A stretch of DNA of 64,000 bases from Stylonectria norvegica (GCA_014621405.1 JAANBC010000005.1:124001-188000), one strand, 5' to 3'. Numbered from the stretch's first letter, positions 20,365 to 31,359 are shown. Translations and numbers: made by a program. The notes: a model not told the origin generated them from the letters alone.

Positions 20365-22194
20365 ATGCGTCGCGCGACTACAAAGTCCATCTGTACGCTT
20401 TGCCTTTCCACCAACCGACCCGTTGCCGCATTCCGAAGCCCATTGCAGCCATGGCTCTCGCTGCGGTTCCTGTCGCATCACGACAAACCTCGTCCGTCGC
20501 GGATGGTGCTCTCCAACCGAGTCGACCGGCCTCCTCCATCCCGCGATGATCGGAGGAGACGTCAGGAGCGTGCTCCTGGTCCCTTTGCCGGGATGAACAG
20601 GACAGTGGCAAACATCGATCCCGCCCGCAGAACCACCCAGGAACGTTCGTCGAATTCGAAGGACTCCAAGGGGCGTGGACGAGATGACCGAGGAAATGGC
20701 GATCGACGAGCCCCGAGGGACGACAGAAAGGCACTCAAGATGCAGCGCGCTCTAGCCACGGTTTCGTACGGCCAACGGACGTCCACCAAGGAACGTATGA
20801 TGACCTACGACACCTTCGATCAGTTTGATCTGCTCCCAATCCTCCAGAATGCCGTTTCAGATGAGCTTTTCAAGGGCATGGTGGACATAAAGCCGACACC
20901 AGTGCAGAGGCTGGCTATCCCCGCCCTGCTGGGGCAGTCTGCAGCAGACGAGCCGAAGAAGCCAAACGAAGAGTTCAAGTCGTTCCTCATCGCCGCCGAA
21001 ACTGGTTCTGGAAAGACACTGGCTTACCTTTTGCCCGCCATCGATGCGCTGAAGCTAGCTGAGGCAGCGGACCCGGACATCAAGTCCTACAAGGAGCGAT
21101 GGATCATTGAGAAGGAGCGGCAAGAGTCTATGACCTCTAAAGGAAAGGCTTTCAACGAGCCGCATCCTACCATGGCCCGTCCTAAGGTCATCGTGCTCGT
21201 CCCTACAGCCGAACTCGCTCACCAGGTCGTGAAGACGTCCAAGACGATCTCGCATGCCGCCAAATTCAAGACGGAAATGTTGGCTTCAGACTTGAAAGCT
21301 CAGGTCATCGAACGCAACATGTATTCACCCATGGGCGTCGATGTCATTGTTTCGACACCTCACTTGCTCTCTTCGATGGCGGACTCGGACCCAAACATTC
21401 TTTCCAGAGTCACCCACCTAATCGTGGATGAGGCTGACTCTCTATTCGATCGAAGCTTCGCACCGGTGACGACCAGCATTATTGAGCGGGCCACACCGTC
21501 ACTGAAGCAGCTAATTTGCTGCTCCGCAACAATCCCGAGAAAGTTGAACAACTACCTGGCTGCTAACCACCCCAAGATGGTCCGGATTACGACACCGAAC
21601 TTGCACGCCATTCCCCGACGCGTTCAGCTCGGTGTCATTGACGTCTCCAAAGATCCCTATCGGAACAATAAAGATCTGGCTTGTGCTGATGCTATTTACT
21701 CCATCGGCCGCGAGGCGTCTCAACACGAGGGTCCCGTCAAGGATGAGATCGAAGTCCGTCGCATCATCGTCTTCGTCAACGAACGTGAGAAGACCGAGGA
21801 ATTGGCCACCTATCTGCAAGGCAAGGGAATCGACGCCGATGCACTGCACCGAGACACGCCCGAGAAGCGCCACGGTGAGATCCTCGCAACCTTCACCTCG
21901 GCCCTGCCTCTGCGGATCCCCACCCCGACGAACCCTGGAAAGAGACGGTCGTTGCCCAATGTCAGGGTCATGGTCGTCACAGATTTGGCTTCGAGAGGAA
22001 TCGACACGTTGGCTGTTCGCCATGTCATTCTCTACGACGTTCCCCACACAACCATCGATTTCATTCACCGACTCGGACGTGCTGGGCGAATGGGACGACG
22101 TGGCCGTGGTATCGTGCTTGTTGGTAACGACGACAGGAAGGATGTTGTTGCCGAGGTCAAGAACAGCATGTTCATGGGCCAGGCTCTCATTTAG
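20365..22194 (+). CDS. MRH4: Mitochondrial ATP-dependent DEAD-box RNA helicase
   Basis: Single exon, 609 residues. The start MRRATTKSICTLCLSTNRPV is Arg-rich and lacks acidic residues, as expected for a mitochondrial presequence, followed by a basic disordered linker. Helicase motifs appear in order: a Q-motif-like segment KPTPVQRLAIPALLG, motif I AAETGSGKT (about residue 210), Ia VLVPTAELAHQ, Ib VSTPHLL, II VDEAD (about 354), III CSATIP, IV IIVFVNEREKTEELA, V VTDLASRGIDTL and VI HRLGRAGRMGRRG. This layout fits Mrh4, needed for mitochondrial large ribosomal subunit assembly. An insertion between motifs I and Ia is typical of the Mrh4 group. The long frame has no intron. Confidence 0.93.
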   Translation: MRRATTKSICTLCLSTNRPVAAFRSPLQPWLSLRFLSHHDKPRPSRMVLSNRVDRPPPSRDDRRRRQERAPGPFAGMNRTVANIDPARRTTQERSSNSKDSKGRGRDDRGNGDRRAPRDDRKALKMQRALATVSYGQRTSTKERMMTYDTFDQFDLLPILQNAVSDELFKGMVDIKPTPVQRLAIPALLGQSAADEPKKPNEEFKSFLIAAETGSGKTLAYLLPAIDALKLAEAADPDIKSYKERWIIEKERQESMTSKGKAFNEPHPTMARPKVIVLVPTAELAHQVVKTSKTISHAAKFKTEMLASDLKAQVIERNMYSPMGVDVIVSTPHLLSSMADSDPNILSRVTHLIVDEADSLFDRSFAPVTTSIIERATPSLKQLICCSATIPRKLNNYLAANHPKMVRITTPNLHAIPRRVQLGVIDVSKDPYRNNKDLACADAIYSIGREASQHEGPVKDEIEVRRIIVFVNEREKTEELATYLQGKGIDADALHRDTPEKRHGEILATFTSALPLRIPTPTNPGKRRSLPNVRVMVVTDLASRGIDTLAVRHVILYDVPHTTIDFIHRLGRAGRMGRRGRGIVLVGNDDRKDVVAEVKNSMFMGQALI

Positions 22195-22721
22195 ACGGGG
22201 AGAAGTGTTCGAATACTGTATGATGGGTGTTTCAATTTTGTATAACAGATAACCTCAAGGCAAGGCTGGAGCGGTTTGGGAATGCTGAAAACAGGAGTGC
22301 CAAGGTGGGCGTTATTTGCATGGTTCTCGATCTCTATTCACGAAGATGTATAAAAATAAGACGTATTCATTTCATCTAACATTTGGCACTAATAACTACA
22401 TGGCTCTGTGGTGTCGACTCCACAATCGAGATGCAGTCCCTCCGGCTTTGGTGATGTCGTCGACACTAGGTGGAGCTCCGGGATTGGTCCGAGCGCCCGG
22501 TGTTTTTGGTGGACCCGCCGATAACTGGCCCATGTCGCGTCGCGCGTCGGCATGTTTCCTCCACTTCCACTCCCACAATATTCGTTACATAGTACCTTGT
22601 CCTCGCAGCCTCGCCCCGGGCTGCTCGCGCCTTGTCCGACCTGTCTGAAGGCGAGAGCAAATAAGTTTTCTCGATAGTATCTTGGCCTCTTGAGGCTTCA
22701 ACAACAACCGTCACTTGCGCA
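22195..22721. other. Intergenic region, MRH4 terminator and next promoter
   Basis: Same-strand spacer of 527 nt without supported coding content. Confidence 0.45.
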
Positions 22722-24491
22722 ATGCCACGGCCGAAGCGTGCGCGACGCGCTCCAGCTCAATCGATCAAGCCTCGCGTGGAATTGTCCACCGCCGACGTCG
22801 AACCCTCTAGCGACGAGGGTCACGCTGCTCAGGTTCCGGCGGTGACCAGAGGCCGTAAACGAACGACGCGCTCGACAGATTTCGGCCTCAGCATCCCCGA
22901 TGAGCAGGCGATTGTAGCCGCAGCTCGGAGTCGCGATGCCGCGCTGGATAGGTTAGCTACCGAGGACGTCACCACCACGAGCGGTAATGCCGTCGACGGC
23001 GAGGACTCGGGAAGCTCGGTTGAATTTGGGCGAAGGGCTGCGGCGACGCCCGCGCAGAGAAGAGACACGACAGGGTTGGATCTCTTGGATGACGATATGT
23101 TTGGGGACCTCGACGACAGTTTCGAGGACGGAGACGTACCCCGAGGGGGGCTCTCGACTGATACTTCATCTCTCAACATGAGTACCTTCAAACGAAGACC
23201 GCGCCAATCCAGTATCATTGGGCGAAACGACCCTCCCATCAGACCCAGCAGCAGAGGCGGAAACACCCCAAACATCAGCTCGACTCTCAATATAGGTGTG
23301 TTTCGAAGACGTGCAAGAGAGCCAAGCATTTTGGGCACTACGCGCAAGGCGCGCCCAGAGGATCGCGGTGTGGAAGACACGGCAGCTGGACCGGAATCCG
23401 ACAGCGAGAGCGAGGAGGATTTTGCACCAGAGGCCGAATCTACACCCTTGAACAACCGACGGAGGACACAGCCTGCTCCGGAGGTTGAGCGAGAGGCGAC
23501 GCCTGAACAGGCAAGCAATACCAAGTCCCGGAAGCGGAAAAGCGAAGATGCAGTACCAAGTAGCGACAGGCCAGAGAAGATGACGCGACTTGAGGTCGAC
23601 GAGGATGATGAGGATGAGGACGATGTGGTAGACCAAATCGTGGATAGCGATGATGAATCTTCCCTCTCATCGCTTTCTTCTCCATCAGGTCCGCCGACTC
23701 TACTCCCAGAAAGACCCGTGACGCCTTTCAACGACGAGGATGTAGCGCCGCCTGCCAGCAGTGGTTCAGAAGGCGTAGGTGACGTATGGCCCGATATCCA
23801 TACTCTTGCGAAGCGACGGCGTCGACATTCTGTCACCACGCCTCTACGCGCCCATGACGCTTTGTCCGACGTATCCTCGCCCCCTTCACTTACACACTCG
23901 CCCAACTTCGAAGCCAAGGCTGCCCCCAAGACCCGAGGCCGCGCTGCAACGCGGCGCCAGCCTTCTCCCAAGGTCACAACAGCTGATCTCACCAGCATGC
24001 TTCCCAAGCGTCGTTACAAAAAGGGCCGGGACCCCTTGGACCTGAGCAGCGAGGAAGAGTACGATGCCTCAGGCCTGGCTGAAGACGAAGACGAGCTTTC
24101 CTACCTCGACACTAGAGCTGCGAGAAGGAGGAAGGGGAGCCGACCACCAAGCCGCGGAGCATCACGCCCCGGCTCGCGAGCAGCACCGTTAAGACCGCGA
24201 CAAACACCTGCGCCTGCTGGTCCCGCGCCAAAAGATGCCGCGACTTACTCGCGTCGATCGTCCGATAAAGAAAACGAGGGCGAAGCAGACGACGACGATG
24301 ACGACGAGCACGAGGAAAGTCGCTTCCAGCCTCTTCCGGATGACACTTTCGATGCAGGCACAGGCGAAACAGAACATACCCCGTCCGCGGACGAGCTGAG
24401 ACAGGCGGCGAGGAAGTTCAAGGAGGTGGACAAGTGGGAGCTGGAGTACGAGGAGGTGACGCAGAGTTCCTCTCCGCAGGGAGCACGATGA
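22722..24491 (+). CDS. Disordered nuclear protein with a duplicated Arg-rich motif
   Basis: Single exon, 589 residues, unrecognised family. The N-terminus (MPRPKRARRAPAQSIKPR) is basic and NLS-like. Acidic runs (DDDMFGDLDDSFEDGD, DEDDEDEDDVVDQIVDSDDE, DDDDDDEHEE) alternate with Arg/Ser/Pro-rich tracts. Two near-copies of a short motif sit about 44 residues apart: STFKRRPRQSSIIGR near residue 151 and GVFRRRAREPSILGT near residue 196, both preceded by LN. The C-terminus keeps an ordered-looking segment, ADELRQAARKFKEVDKWELE. Composition and basic clusters suggest a chromatin-associated protein (inference). The long antisense open frame over 22829-24007 is a composition artefact. Confidence 0.75.
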   Translation: MPRPKRARRAPAQSIKPRVELSTADVEPSSDEGHAAQVPAVTRGRKRTTRSTDFGLSIPDEQAIVAAARSRDAALDRLATEDVTTTSGNAVDGEDSGSSVEFGRRAAATPAQRRDTTGLDLLDDDMFGDLDDSFEDGDVPRGGLSTDTSSLNMSTFKRRPRQSSIIGRNDPPIRPSSRGGNTPNISSTLNIGVFRRRAREPSILGTTRKARPEDRGVEDTAAGPESDSESEEDFAPEAESTPLNNRRRTQPAPEVEREATPEQASNTKSRKRKSEDAVPSSDRPEKMTRLEVDEDDEDEDDVVDQIVDSDDESSLSSLSSPSGPPTLLPERPVTPFNDEDVAPPASSGSEGVGDVWPDIHTLAKRRRRHSVTTPLRAHDALSDVSSPPSLTHSPNFEAKAAPKTRGRAATRRQPSPKVTTADLTSMLPKRRYKKGRDPLDLSSEEEYDASGLAEDEDELSYLDTRAARRRKGSRPPSRGASRPGSRAAPLRPRQTPAPAGPAPKDAATYSRRSSDKENEGEADDDDDDEHEESRFQPLPDDTFDAGTGETEHTPSADELRQAARKFKEVDKWELEYEEVTQSSSPQGAR

Positions 24492-24796
24492 TGGAGTCCG
24501 GGGGCGTCGGGGTCGGCTGGCATGGTTGCTGAAAAGGATTGGAGTTAAGGTGGTTTATGAAGTTTGCATCAAGTATTGCTGCATATGCATGCGGTTGGAT
24601 TCCTTATTACAGGATAACCGGGGAGGCTAGCAGAGGGGTTCGTTGAAGGGGGCTTTTTGCTTTTTGATATCATACTTTTTACTCCTATGAGTTTCGTCGA
24701 CTGTCTCTCCAAAACGTGCTGTGAAATGCCTGAAACTCCGAATCAGATCCGTAACGCCAGACCATCTATTTTGTTTCAAATCCCTGAACAAATATT
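24492..24796. other. Convergent spacer
   Basis: About 305 nt between the disordered-protein gene and TIP41, which converge. It would contain both 3' UTRs. No feature is seen. Confidence 0.4.
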
Positions 24797-25736
24797 TCAG
24801 GACCCAAGATTTACGGACTCTGACCTGTGCTCTACGACGGGTAACAGAGGTGCAAGGACATTGGGATCTCGTAGTGCAACGGTGATGTCGTCGGGGTGGC
24901 GGCCGGACATGAGGAGTTTCTACGAAGGCCAATGTCAGTACCGCCGAACCATTCATCATCAAGTCTAGATTGAGGAGGGTGCCGGCAAGACGTTGCTCCA
25001 AGAAATTCACCTACCCGTTTAACGTTGTCAAAACTCTCCTCCTTGGCTGTATACTCACGAATGACTTCGTCCGTCGCAAAGTCGACGTAAAAGCGTGTAT
25101 CCCGTATCCGCACCAGGACGTTGTCTAGGCGCATAAACAGTCGGCACAGCAACAACATGCGCTTGTCATGAACGCGGACTTTCACGCTCATGATGGAGAT
25201 GCCGTTGTCGTCCAGCTCGCTCTCATACAGCATGACGTCGTCGAAGAATAGGATGGGGTCGCGGCGCATCAGGAGCTCGATGGGGATAGCGCGGTCCGAG
25301 GGCCGCAGACGGCAGCGGTCCTGGTCGGCGGGCTCGTCGAGGGTGCCTTGGTAGACGGTGGAGTAGCTCCAGTCGTAGGGCTTGACGACCTCCTTGATCT
25401 TCTGGGTGGTGCCCTCGCGGGTGCTCTCCCAGTCGCGGGCGTAGGCGACCTTGAGCATGTTGCGCTCCGTCTTGTCGACGGCGTCGAGGGCGTCGGGGGT
25501 GTTGAAGGAGACGGACCAGTTGGAGGGCGCGTGGGTGAGGGTGACGAGGTTGTCGCCGAAGATCATCTCAGGCATGGGGATGCCGAGGCTGTCGGTGAGG
25601 GCGTCGATGACGCCGGCTTTGGAGATGGGGAGCTTGCGTGTCGTGATGCGGAAGCGGTGCTGCGAGTGCGAGGTTGTCGCGGCGGCGAGGGCTTGGGGCC
25701 CCGGGAGTCGTCGTTGGGGGGCTTAAGGGCGGACAT
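24797..25736 (-). CDS. TIP41: TIP41-like protein (TOR/PP2A signalling), frame broken by one base
   Basis: Two exons, 25736-25015 and 24919-24797, joined at KR|KLLMSGRHPDD (donor GTAGGT, acceptor CGTAG). Family landmarks are FRITTRKLPISKAG, IPMPEMIFGDNLVTLTH, WSYSTVYQGTL, PIELLMRRDPILFFDDVMLY, ELDDNGISIMSVKVRVH, RDTRFYVDF, and the C-terminal VALRDPNVLAPLLPVVE. Tip41 binds the PP2A regulator Tap42 and modulates TOR signalling in the cytosol. The ATG at 25736 opens MSALKPPNDDSRGP, then the frame must shift at 25695-25698 (a run of four G on the plus strand) to enter QALAAATTSHSQHRFR. One base is missing; adding one gives exactly 282 codons. The downstream frame has no ATG before IPMPEM, and starting there would lose conserved residues. 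Confidence 0.85.
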
Positions 25737-26484
25737 TGTGAAGGGTTCAAGTTTAACCTCTGATATGAGTGAGAGGTGAAGGGAATATGTTAAGATGTAT
25801 GCAGTGCTTGAGGTGGCAGTTTGCCCGCTTGGAGATTGGAGACTGGAGATGAAGGGTGGAAGTTCGAGGTCGGAGCTCTGGTGGGGTTGGCTCCATTAGC
25901 GGGGGAGCTTGATGCGTGCCCCGCGACGTTAACAACCGTAACGACTAATACAATAATGTCTACCAACGTCTCATTTGTCGAAGGTCGGTCTACTTGCTTT
26001 GTTATTAAAAACCAAGATCAAGTAGCTGCAACAGTAGTATGTGATTATACTCAGAATTTCAAAGTATAATGCATAATTGCCTTCTTGGCTCGCGACGCAG
26101 CTCACTGTTCCAAAGTTCGAGGATAGAATCCCAAGGCTGGCAGCAATGTTGCACGTGAAGCATTGCAGAAAGTACTACGCTGTGGCCTCCTCTCATTTGA
26201 CTTGATTATAGAGTAGAGGTTCTTTCATCAAAAACATCAATCCTGACTTCAAGACAGACTTCTGGTGTAAGGTAAGGTAGCTAACTCTGGTTGCCGTGAG
26301 CATACAGATCTGGGCTGAGTCAGCGTTGCCCTGACAACCGATTTCATCAATGTTTGTCTCCGCACCGGCATGCCCGTAGGTATTAGATCCCCCAGCTTCT
26401 CCAGACCCCGAAACTTACCAACACAAAACACATTTCACTTCTCTTCTCCTTCTTACCCCAGCGGCTGTACAATTGCATTTCGCC
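25737..26484. other. Divergent promoter region of TIP41 and Aurora kinase
   Basis: About 750 nt. AT-richer around 25930-26260. I see no coding exon or recognisable regulatory element. Confidence 0.45.
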
Positions 26485-27771
26485 ATGGCTACCCGTACCA
26501 TTGAGGCCCGTTTCGAGCGCATGTCCGTCAATGACGAAAATGATCCCGGCGATGGCTCCAAGCACTATACCAAGACCAAGGTACGGATCCTCCATCTTCC
26601 TTGTGATCATCAATCTCGTACTGACTTGAACCCATAGATAGTCGCTTCCACTTCATCTCAGATCGCCCACAGCAGCAGCCGACCCGGCCTCTTCAAAGTC
26701 GCACTTCAACAAGCACACACAACAAACACCGTTGCCGCAGTGACACTCCCATCACAAGCCGCCCAACGAAAACCCAACAGCACCACGTCGCCACGAAAGC
26801 CTTTACCCGGCTCTTTGCGTGTCTCGGGGGAGTCGGCCGATGAGCGCAAGTCCGTTACTCTAACGGAACAGCCGAGCCTCCCTAAGCTATTCCACCTCGG
26901 CATGTTTGAGATTGGAAGGCCTCTCGGCAAGGGCAAATTTGGCCGCGTGTACCTCGCCAGAGAACGGACAACGGGCTTCATCTGCGCTCTCAAGGTGCTG
27001 CACAAGAGCGAGTTGCAGGTTGGCCGAGTGGAGAAGCAAGTCCGACGGGAAATCGAAATCCAGAGCAACCTGAGACACCCCAACATCCTGCAACTATACG
27101 GCCACTTCCACGACAGCAAAAGAGTGTTCCTGATCCTCGAGTTTGCGGGCAAAGGCGAGCTATACAAGCACCTGCGGCGCGAGAACCGCTTTCCCGAGTG
27201 GAAGGCCGCGCAGTACATCGCCCAGATGGCATCGGCGCTTCGCTACCTCCACCGGAAGCATGTCATCCACCGCGACATCAAGCCCGAAAACATCTTGGTC
27301 GGCATACACGGAGAGATGAAAGTGTCCGACTTTGGCTGGAGCGTACACGCCCCCAACAACCGGAGGAACACCCTGTGCGGAACTCTCGACTACCTGCCCC
27401 CAGAGATGATCAAGCCCGGGTCTTCCGACAACTTCTACAATGAGAAGGTCGATCTGTGGAGCTTGGGCGTTTTGACGTATGAGTTTTTGGTGGGCGAAGC
27501 GCCATTCGAGGACACGCCCGTCATGACCCATCGAAGGATCGCCCGCGCTGAGATGACCGTTCCTTCGTTTGTGAGCCCCGAGGCCAGAGACCTCATCAAG
27601 AGGGTAAGTCCTAATTCCTAACGCCGCTAAGCTTCCGTAGCTAACATTTAGCAGTTGTTGGTCCTCGACCCGGAGAAGAGGATTCCGCTGGAGCAGGTCC
27701 AGGCCCACCCTTGGATTGTGAAGCACTGCATCAAGGGAGAACGAGCCACCATGCGTGAGAAGAGCACGTAA
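26485..27771 (+). CDS. Aurora family serine/threonine kinase (Ipl1/Ark1-like)
   Basis: Three exons, 26485-26580, 26638-27603 and 27655-27771, giving 392 residues. The kinase domain starts near residue 115: glycine loop GKGKFGRVYLA, catalytic Lys in CALKVLHK, catalytic loop HRDIKPENI, DFGW instead of DFGL (typical of Aurora), and activation segment RNTLCGTLDYLPPEM. The first 110 residues are disordered and basic. The last exon supplies LLVLDPEKRIPLEQVQAHPW. Aurora is the enzymatic subunit of the chromosomal passenger complex and corrects kinetochore attachments. The start ATG at 26485 (TTCGCCATGGCT) has a strong context; introns are short with GTACGG and GTAAGT donors. Confidence 0.93.
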
Positions 27772-28054
27772 CGACTTAATGTTTGGGAATAACACGGGAA
27801 ATTGCTGGACTGGCTGGGTTAGGCGTTGGTTAATCTATGAGGAAAGGAGGGAAATGGCCCTATGCATAACTGGGAGTAACGGATTCTTCGGTAGTAAATG
27901 AATTTAGTCAAATGAGAGATCTGGTTTCAGAATGATCTATTTCCAAGGGTATCGTCAAATCGTATTCAAAATAAGTAGAGAGGCTTTTAAGTCGCTGTGT
28001 TCAAGGCCTCTCGACCAAACCTGTCGTATTGTACATGTTCAAGCAGTAAGTTCA

Positions 28055-28891
28055 TCATTTGTACACCTCGTCAAACGGCCGGGTATCCGAGAAACATGAG
28101 TCCCAGACTGAATTCACCACCTTGGTCGCTTGGACGTCGTCGGCGCATCTAGGTCGCGCCATGACCGACTTTATCGCCCTCATCCGGACGCAATGCTGGA
28201 ATTGCTGCGTCAACCTCCAGTTACCTCTCGTGAAGGCCTCTCTGGTCCATCTACACTCTCCGCTGAGCATTGATGCACGGATCTGATTAGATTGTTAGTC
28301 GATATTCGTGAGATATACCATCTCCCCTTCATGGCCTCGGCTACTCACCTCTGTACACGCCGCATGTTTCAAGTCTTTGTCTCCCGTCCAGTCGACCTTC
28401 CATCGTAGATGATCCCAAGCATGCACCATCTCGTGGGCCAGCGTATCCTCCAAGTGCTTCCGGTCGCGAACCTCGTTCGCGCACAACAGGATGCCGTGGT
28501 TGGGGCTGAAGCCGCCTGATTGGCGATTGACCTGGCCGTCCTCCTCCAGTCGCGCGGGACATCTTCGACACACCACGTTGGAGGGGTCCAGGTTGCCGTT
28601 CAGGGTCTCGATTTTCTCAGATAGGAAGCGGACGATGGGCGAGTAGGTGAAGAGCCAGTCGCGGTACTCCTCGCAGCGCTTGCAGTCTCGCTCCTCGTGG
28701 ACGCGGTATCGCCATTCGCGGTAGTGGAAGAGGCCCTCGTTGTTTATGCCACCGGACAGGATCTTGAAGTAGTTCACCCACCATTGCGTCTTGGGGTCGA
28801 AGCCGGTGCGAGCGGGGTCATTAACGATTTCCTTGGGGATCTTGGAAGAGCTGGGCTCCGTCGGAGGAGTTGCTGATGGCTCGGACGCCAT
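28055..28891 (-). CDS. ATP23: Mitochondrial inner-membrane metalloprotease Atp23
   Basis: Two exons, 28891-28349 and 28282-28055 (intron 66 nt, GTGAGT), giving 256 residues. The zinc-metalloprotease motif is AHEMVHAWDH (HExxH). Cysteine pairs ERDCKRC and VVCRRCPAR upstream are the conserved cysteines of this intermembrane-space protein, and exon 2 continues MLSGECRWTREAF with the usual C-terminal FSDTRPFDEVY. Atp23 processes the mitochondrially encoded Atp6 precursor and helps assemble the F1Fo ATP synthase. The ATG at 28891 is chosen over the in-frame upstream codon at 29002, because the extension is unlike the family. Convergent with Aurora, divergent from PRO1. Confidence 0.93.
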
Positions 28892-29518
28892 GGTGAGTAG
28901 AATGGTGGATGTGATCGATCGGATAGAAGCTGGAACTTGCTGTGTCCCCAGGGAAGAGTTTAGGCAGTCAAAGAGCAACGATAGATGGCGATAAGACAGC
29001 ACCCAGTTTTAAATGCAGTGTTGTTGATGCGACGAGACGCTTCGCGATGGTGATAAATTCTGCCGGCCCGACGCAACTTGCAACCCGCATTTCCCGGGCG
29101 GTGAGCAGCCGCGGATGGACCTCCCGACTATTTTCAGCGCCGGCCCGACATCGGTTCTGGGGATCAACGTCAGGCGGGCAGGGAACTCGCTGGGCGGTAT
29201 GACCAATAAGAACCTGGGACTTAGAAATTGTTAACGAGGAGATGCAAGCTTGAACTTACAACCTAGAAGTTCACATTCACTAAGTTCCTTCGGTCCAGCT
29301 CATGTCAAACGGTCCCACACTGAAGGCAAAAGGGCGTGAAAAGGGCGTGCAAAATGACGAGTGAGAGTCTACCTCATTGTGAGTAAATCGCCTGTTAACC
29401 CATGTTCTTGACCAACCTATATATCGTCTCTTTGTTCTAGTCACCGCGCTGCTTTGGAATTTCTGCCGTTATTCTGTTCTGCTCAAACCCACTGACTCAT
29501 AGCCTCGATGTTGCAGAT
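28892..29518. other. Divergent promoter region of ATP23 and PRO1
   Basis: About 630 nt. A GTGAGT at about 29379 with a downstream TTCTAG near 29440 could mark a 5' UTR intron in PRO1. No coding exon is supported. Confidence 0.4.
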
Positions 29519-29522
29519 ATGA
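29508..29522 (+). promoter_or_regulatory. Short uORF whose stop overlaps the PRO1 start codon
   Basis: ATG TTG CAG ATA TGA at 29508-29522 ends in a TGA that overlaps the glutamate kinase ATG (29519-29521) as ATGA. If transcribed in the mature leader it could impose termination-reinitiation. The same bases TTGCAG could instead be a 3' splice acceptor that removes this uORF, so the reading is uncertain. Confidence 0.35.
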
Positions 29523-31163
29523 GGGCACACAAGTCCCTGACCATAGTCATCAAGTTGGGTATGGAGCCATCGAATGAAATAGAGGCCTGGAAGTTGCCTC
29601 ATCGAGATTCCCAACTAATACGGCCGCCCCGCAGGAACTAGCTCTATCGTCGACGAGAAGACTCACGAGCCTCTGTTGCCCATCCTGACTCTCATCGTCG
29701 ACACGGCAGTCAAGCTGAGGAAAGATGGGCACAGGGTGGTCATCGTTTCGTCTGGAGCAATTGGCGTTGGGCTTCGACGTATGGATGTGGAGAAACGACC
29801 AAAACATCTCGCACAGTTGCAGGTGAGCATTCCGAAGACTTGAGACGGAGGTTTGAGACACCGGTTTTCGACAGACACAGTCTTACAAAACTCGACCTCT
29901 ACGTCCTACAGTAACTTACATGCAGGCACAGGCTTTAGCCGCCATAGGCCAATGCCGTCTGATCAGTCTGTGGGACAGTCTTTTCAACCATCTAAGACAG
30001 CCGATTGCGCAAATTCTTCTAACCCGCAACGATATCGCTGATGTAAGAGCTTTGCTGTATGTTGGGCTGGAGACGAGGCTAATAGAAGTGGCCATCTAGC
30101 GGACAAGATATCTCAATGCCCAAAACACATTCAATGCCCTGTTGGACACAGGTGTGATTCCAATTGTCAATGAAAACGACACCTTGGCCGTAGCCGAGAT
30201 CAAGTTTGGTGACAATGATACCCTTTCGGCCATTACAGCCGCAATGATACACGCAGATATGCTGTTCTTGATGACAGACGTCGACTGTTTATACGACAAG
30301 AACCCGAGAACGAATCCGGATGCGAAACCCATTGAGATTGTCGAAGATATATCAGCCATACAAGCGGATGGTAATTATTCTCGAGAATCATCCTCCAAAT
30401 CTGACTCTAACGTACAATAGTATCAAGCGCTGGCTCAGCCCTGGGCACCGGAGGAATGGGCACCAAGATCATTGCTGCTCGACTAGGCACGTCTGCGGGA
30501 GTTACAACCATCATTACCAAGTCTTCAAATCCAGGGAACGTGCTCAACATCGTTCGATATCTCCAAGCTCTTCGAAAGTCTTCATCGCCCTCGTCGGTCA
30601 TCGATGACCATGGGGAGGAGTCGCTAACCCGATCGACATCCTCTCTCAACATTGCGACCCCGACGTCATCGAATCTGGATGATATCGCTATCCCTCCTCT
30701 TCACACGCGGTTCTTGCCTTCAAGCGATCCAATTCGAGACCGTCACTTTTGGTTACTGCACACTCTAAGCCCCCATGGCACCCTGTACATTGACTCAGGG
30801 GCTCACCGGGCGCTGCTTGGAAAGGCAGGACTCCTGCCGGTGGGAGTGGTGGATGTAGAGGGCAACTTCGCGCAGCACGAAGCTGTGCGGCTAGTCGTTA
30901 TTGAGCGGCGATCATCCCCTGGTCCTGACGGGAAACTGTGGAAAGGGGAGCCTCAGGAGGTTGGGAGAGCACTTGTCAACTATGCTGCCGCTGAGATCGC
31001 GCGGATAAAGGGACATCAGAGCGTGGAGATTGAGGGGCTGCTTGGATATGCGGATAGTGAGTACGTTGCTCATCGTCAGCATGTTGGGTTCTTCAGTATA
31101 GAGAGCAGACCCGTCAGCCCAAGTCGGGAACTAAGTCGCACGACACCACTTCCACTAGAATAG
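29519..31163 (+). CDS. PRO1: Glutamate 5-kinase (gamma-glutamyl kinase)
   Basis: Five exons: 29519-29558, 29635-29822, 29932-30042, 30100-30370 and 30421-31163, giving 450 residues. It catalyses ATP-dependent phosphorylation of glutamate, the first step of proline synthesis. Amino-acid-kinase landmarks are TIVIKLGTSSIVDE, VVIVSSGAIGVGLRRM, LAAIGQCRLISLWD, VIPIVNENDTLA, EIKFGDNDTLSA, FLMTDVDCLYDKNP and GTGGMGTKI. The region after residue 310 (HGTLYIDSGAHRALLGK, LLPVGVVDVEG) is a PUA domain, as in bacterial ProB. Two acceptors lie six bases apart before exon 3; the second (CACAG before 29932) gives the family-like QLQALAAIGQ, whereas the first (before 29926) inserts two residues. A low-complexity Ser-rich loop lies before the PUA domain. 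Confidence 0.94.
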
Positions 31164-31359
31164 AGCGGAGGAGACAGGTCGAAAGCCATCACTAGAGCAG
31201 AAAGGATGGAAACCGGTCTTTAGATGAGAAGCACTTCCTATTCCAAAATTTTATGAATCCGATTGTCAAATTTTCCACAACGCCGCGAAATAGAGACCAA
31301 CCCAACGCCAGCTAGGTACCGAAGCTCTGGTATCGACCCTTGGACCAAGAACCCCTGCT

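Noticed and set aside
22829..24007. 392-codon antisense frame over the disordered-protein gene
   Set aside because: Ser/Arg-rich shadow of the GC-rich sense gene; the sense frame is longer and has a proper ATG context.
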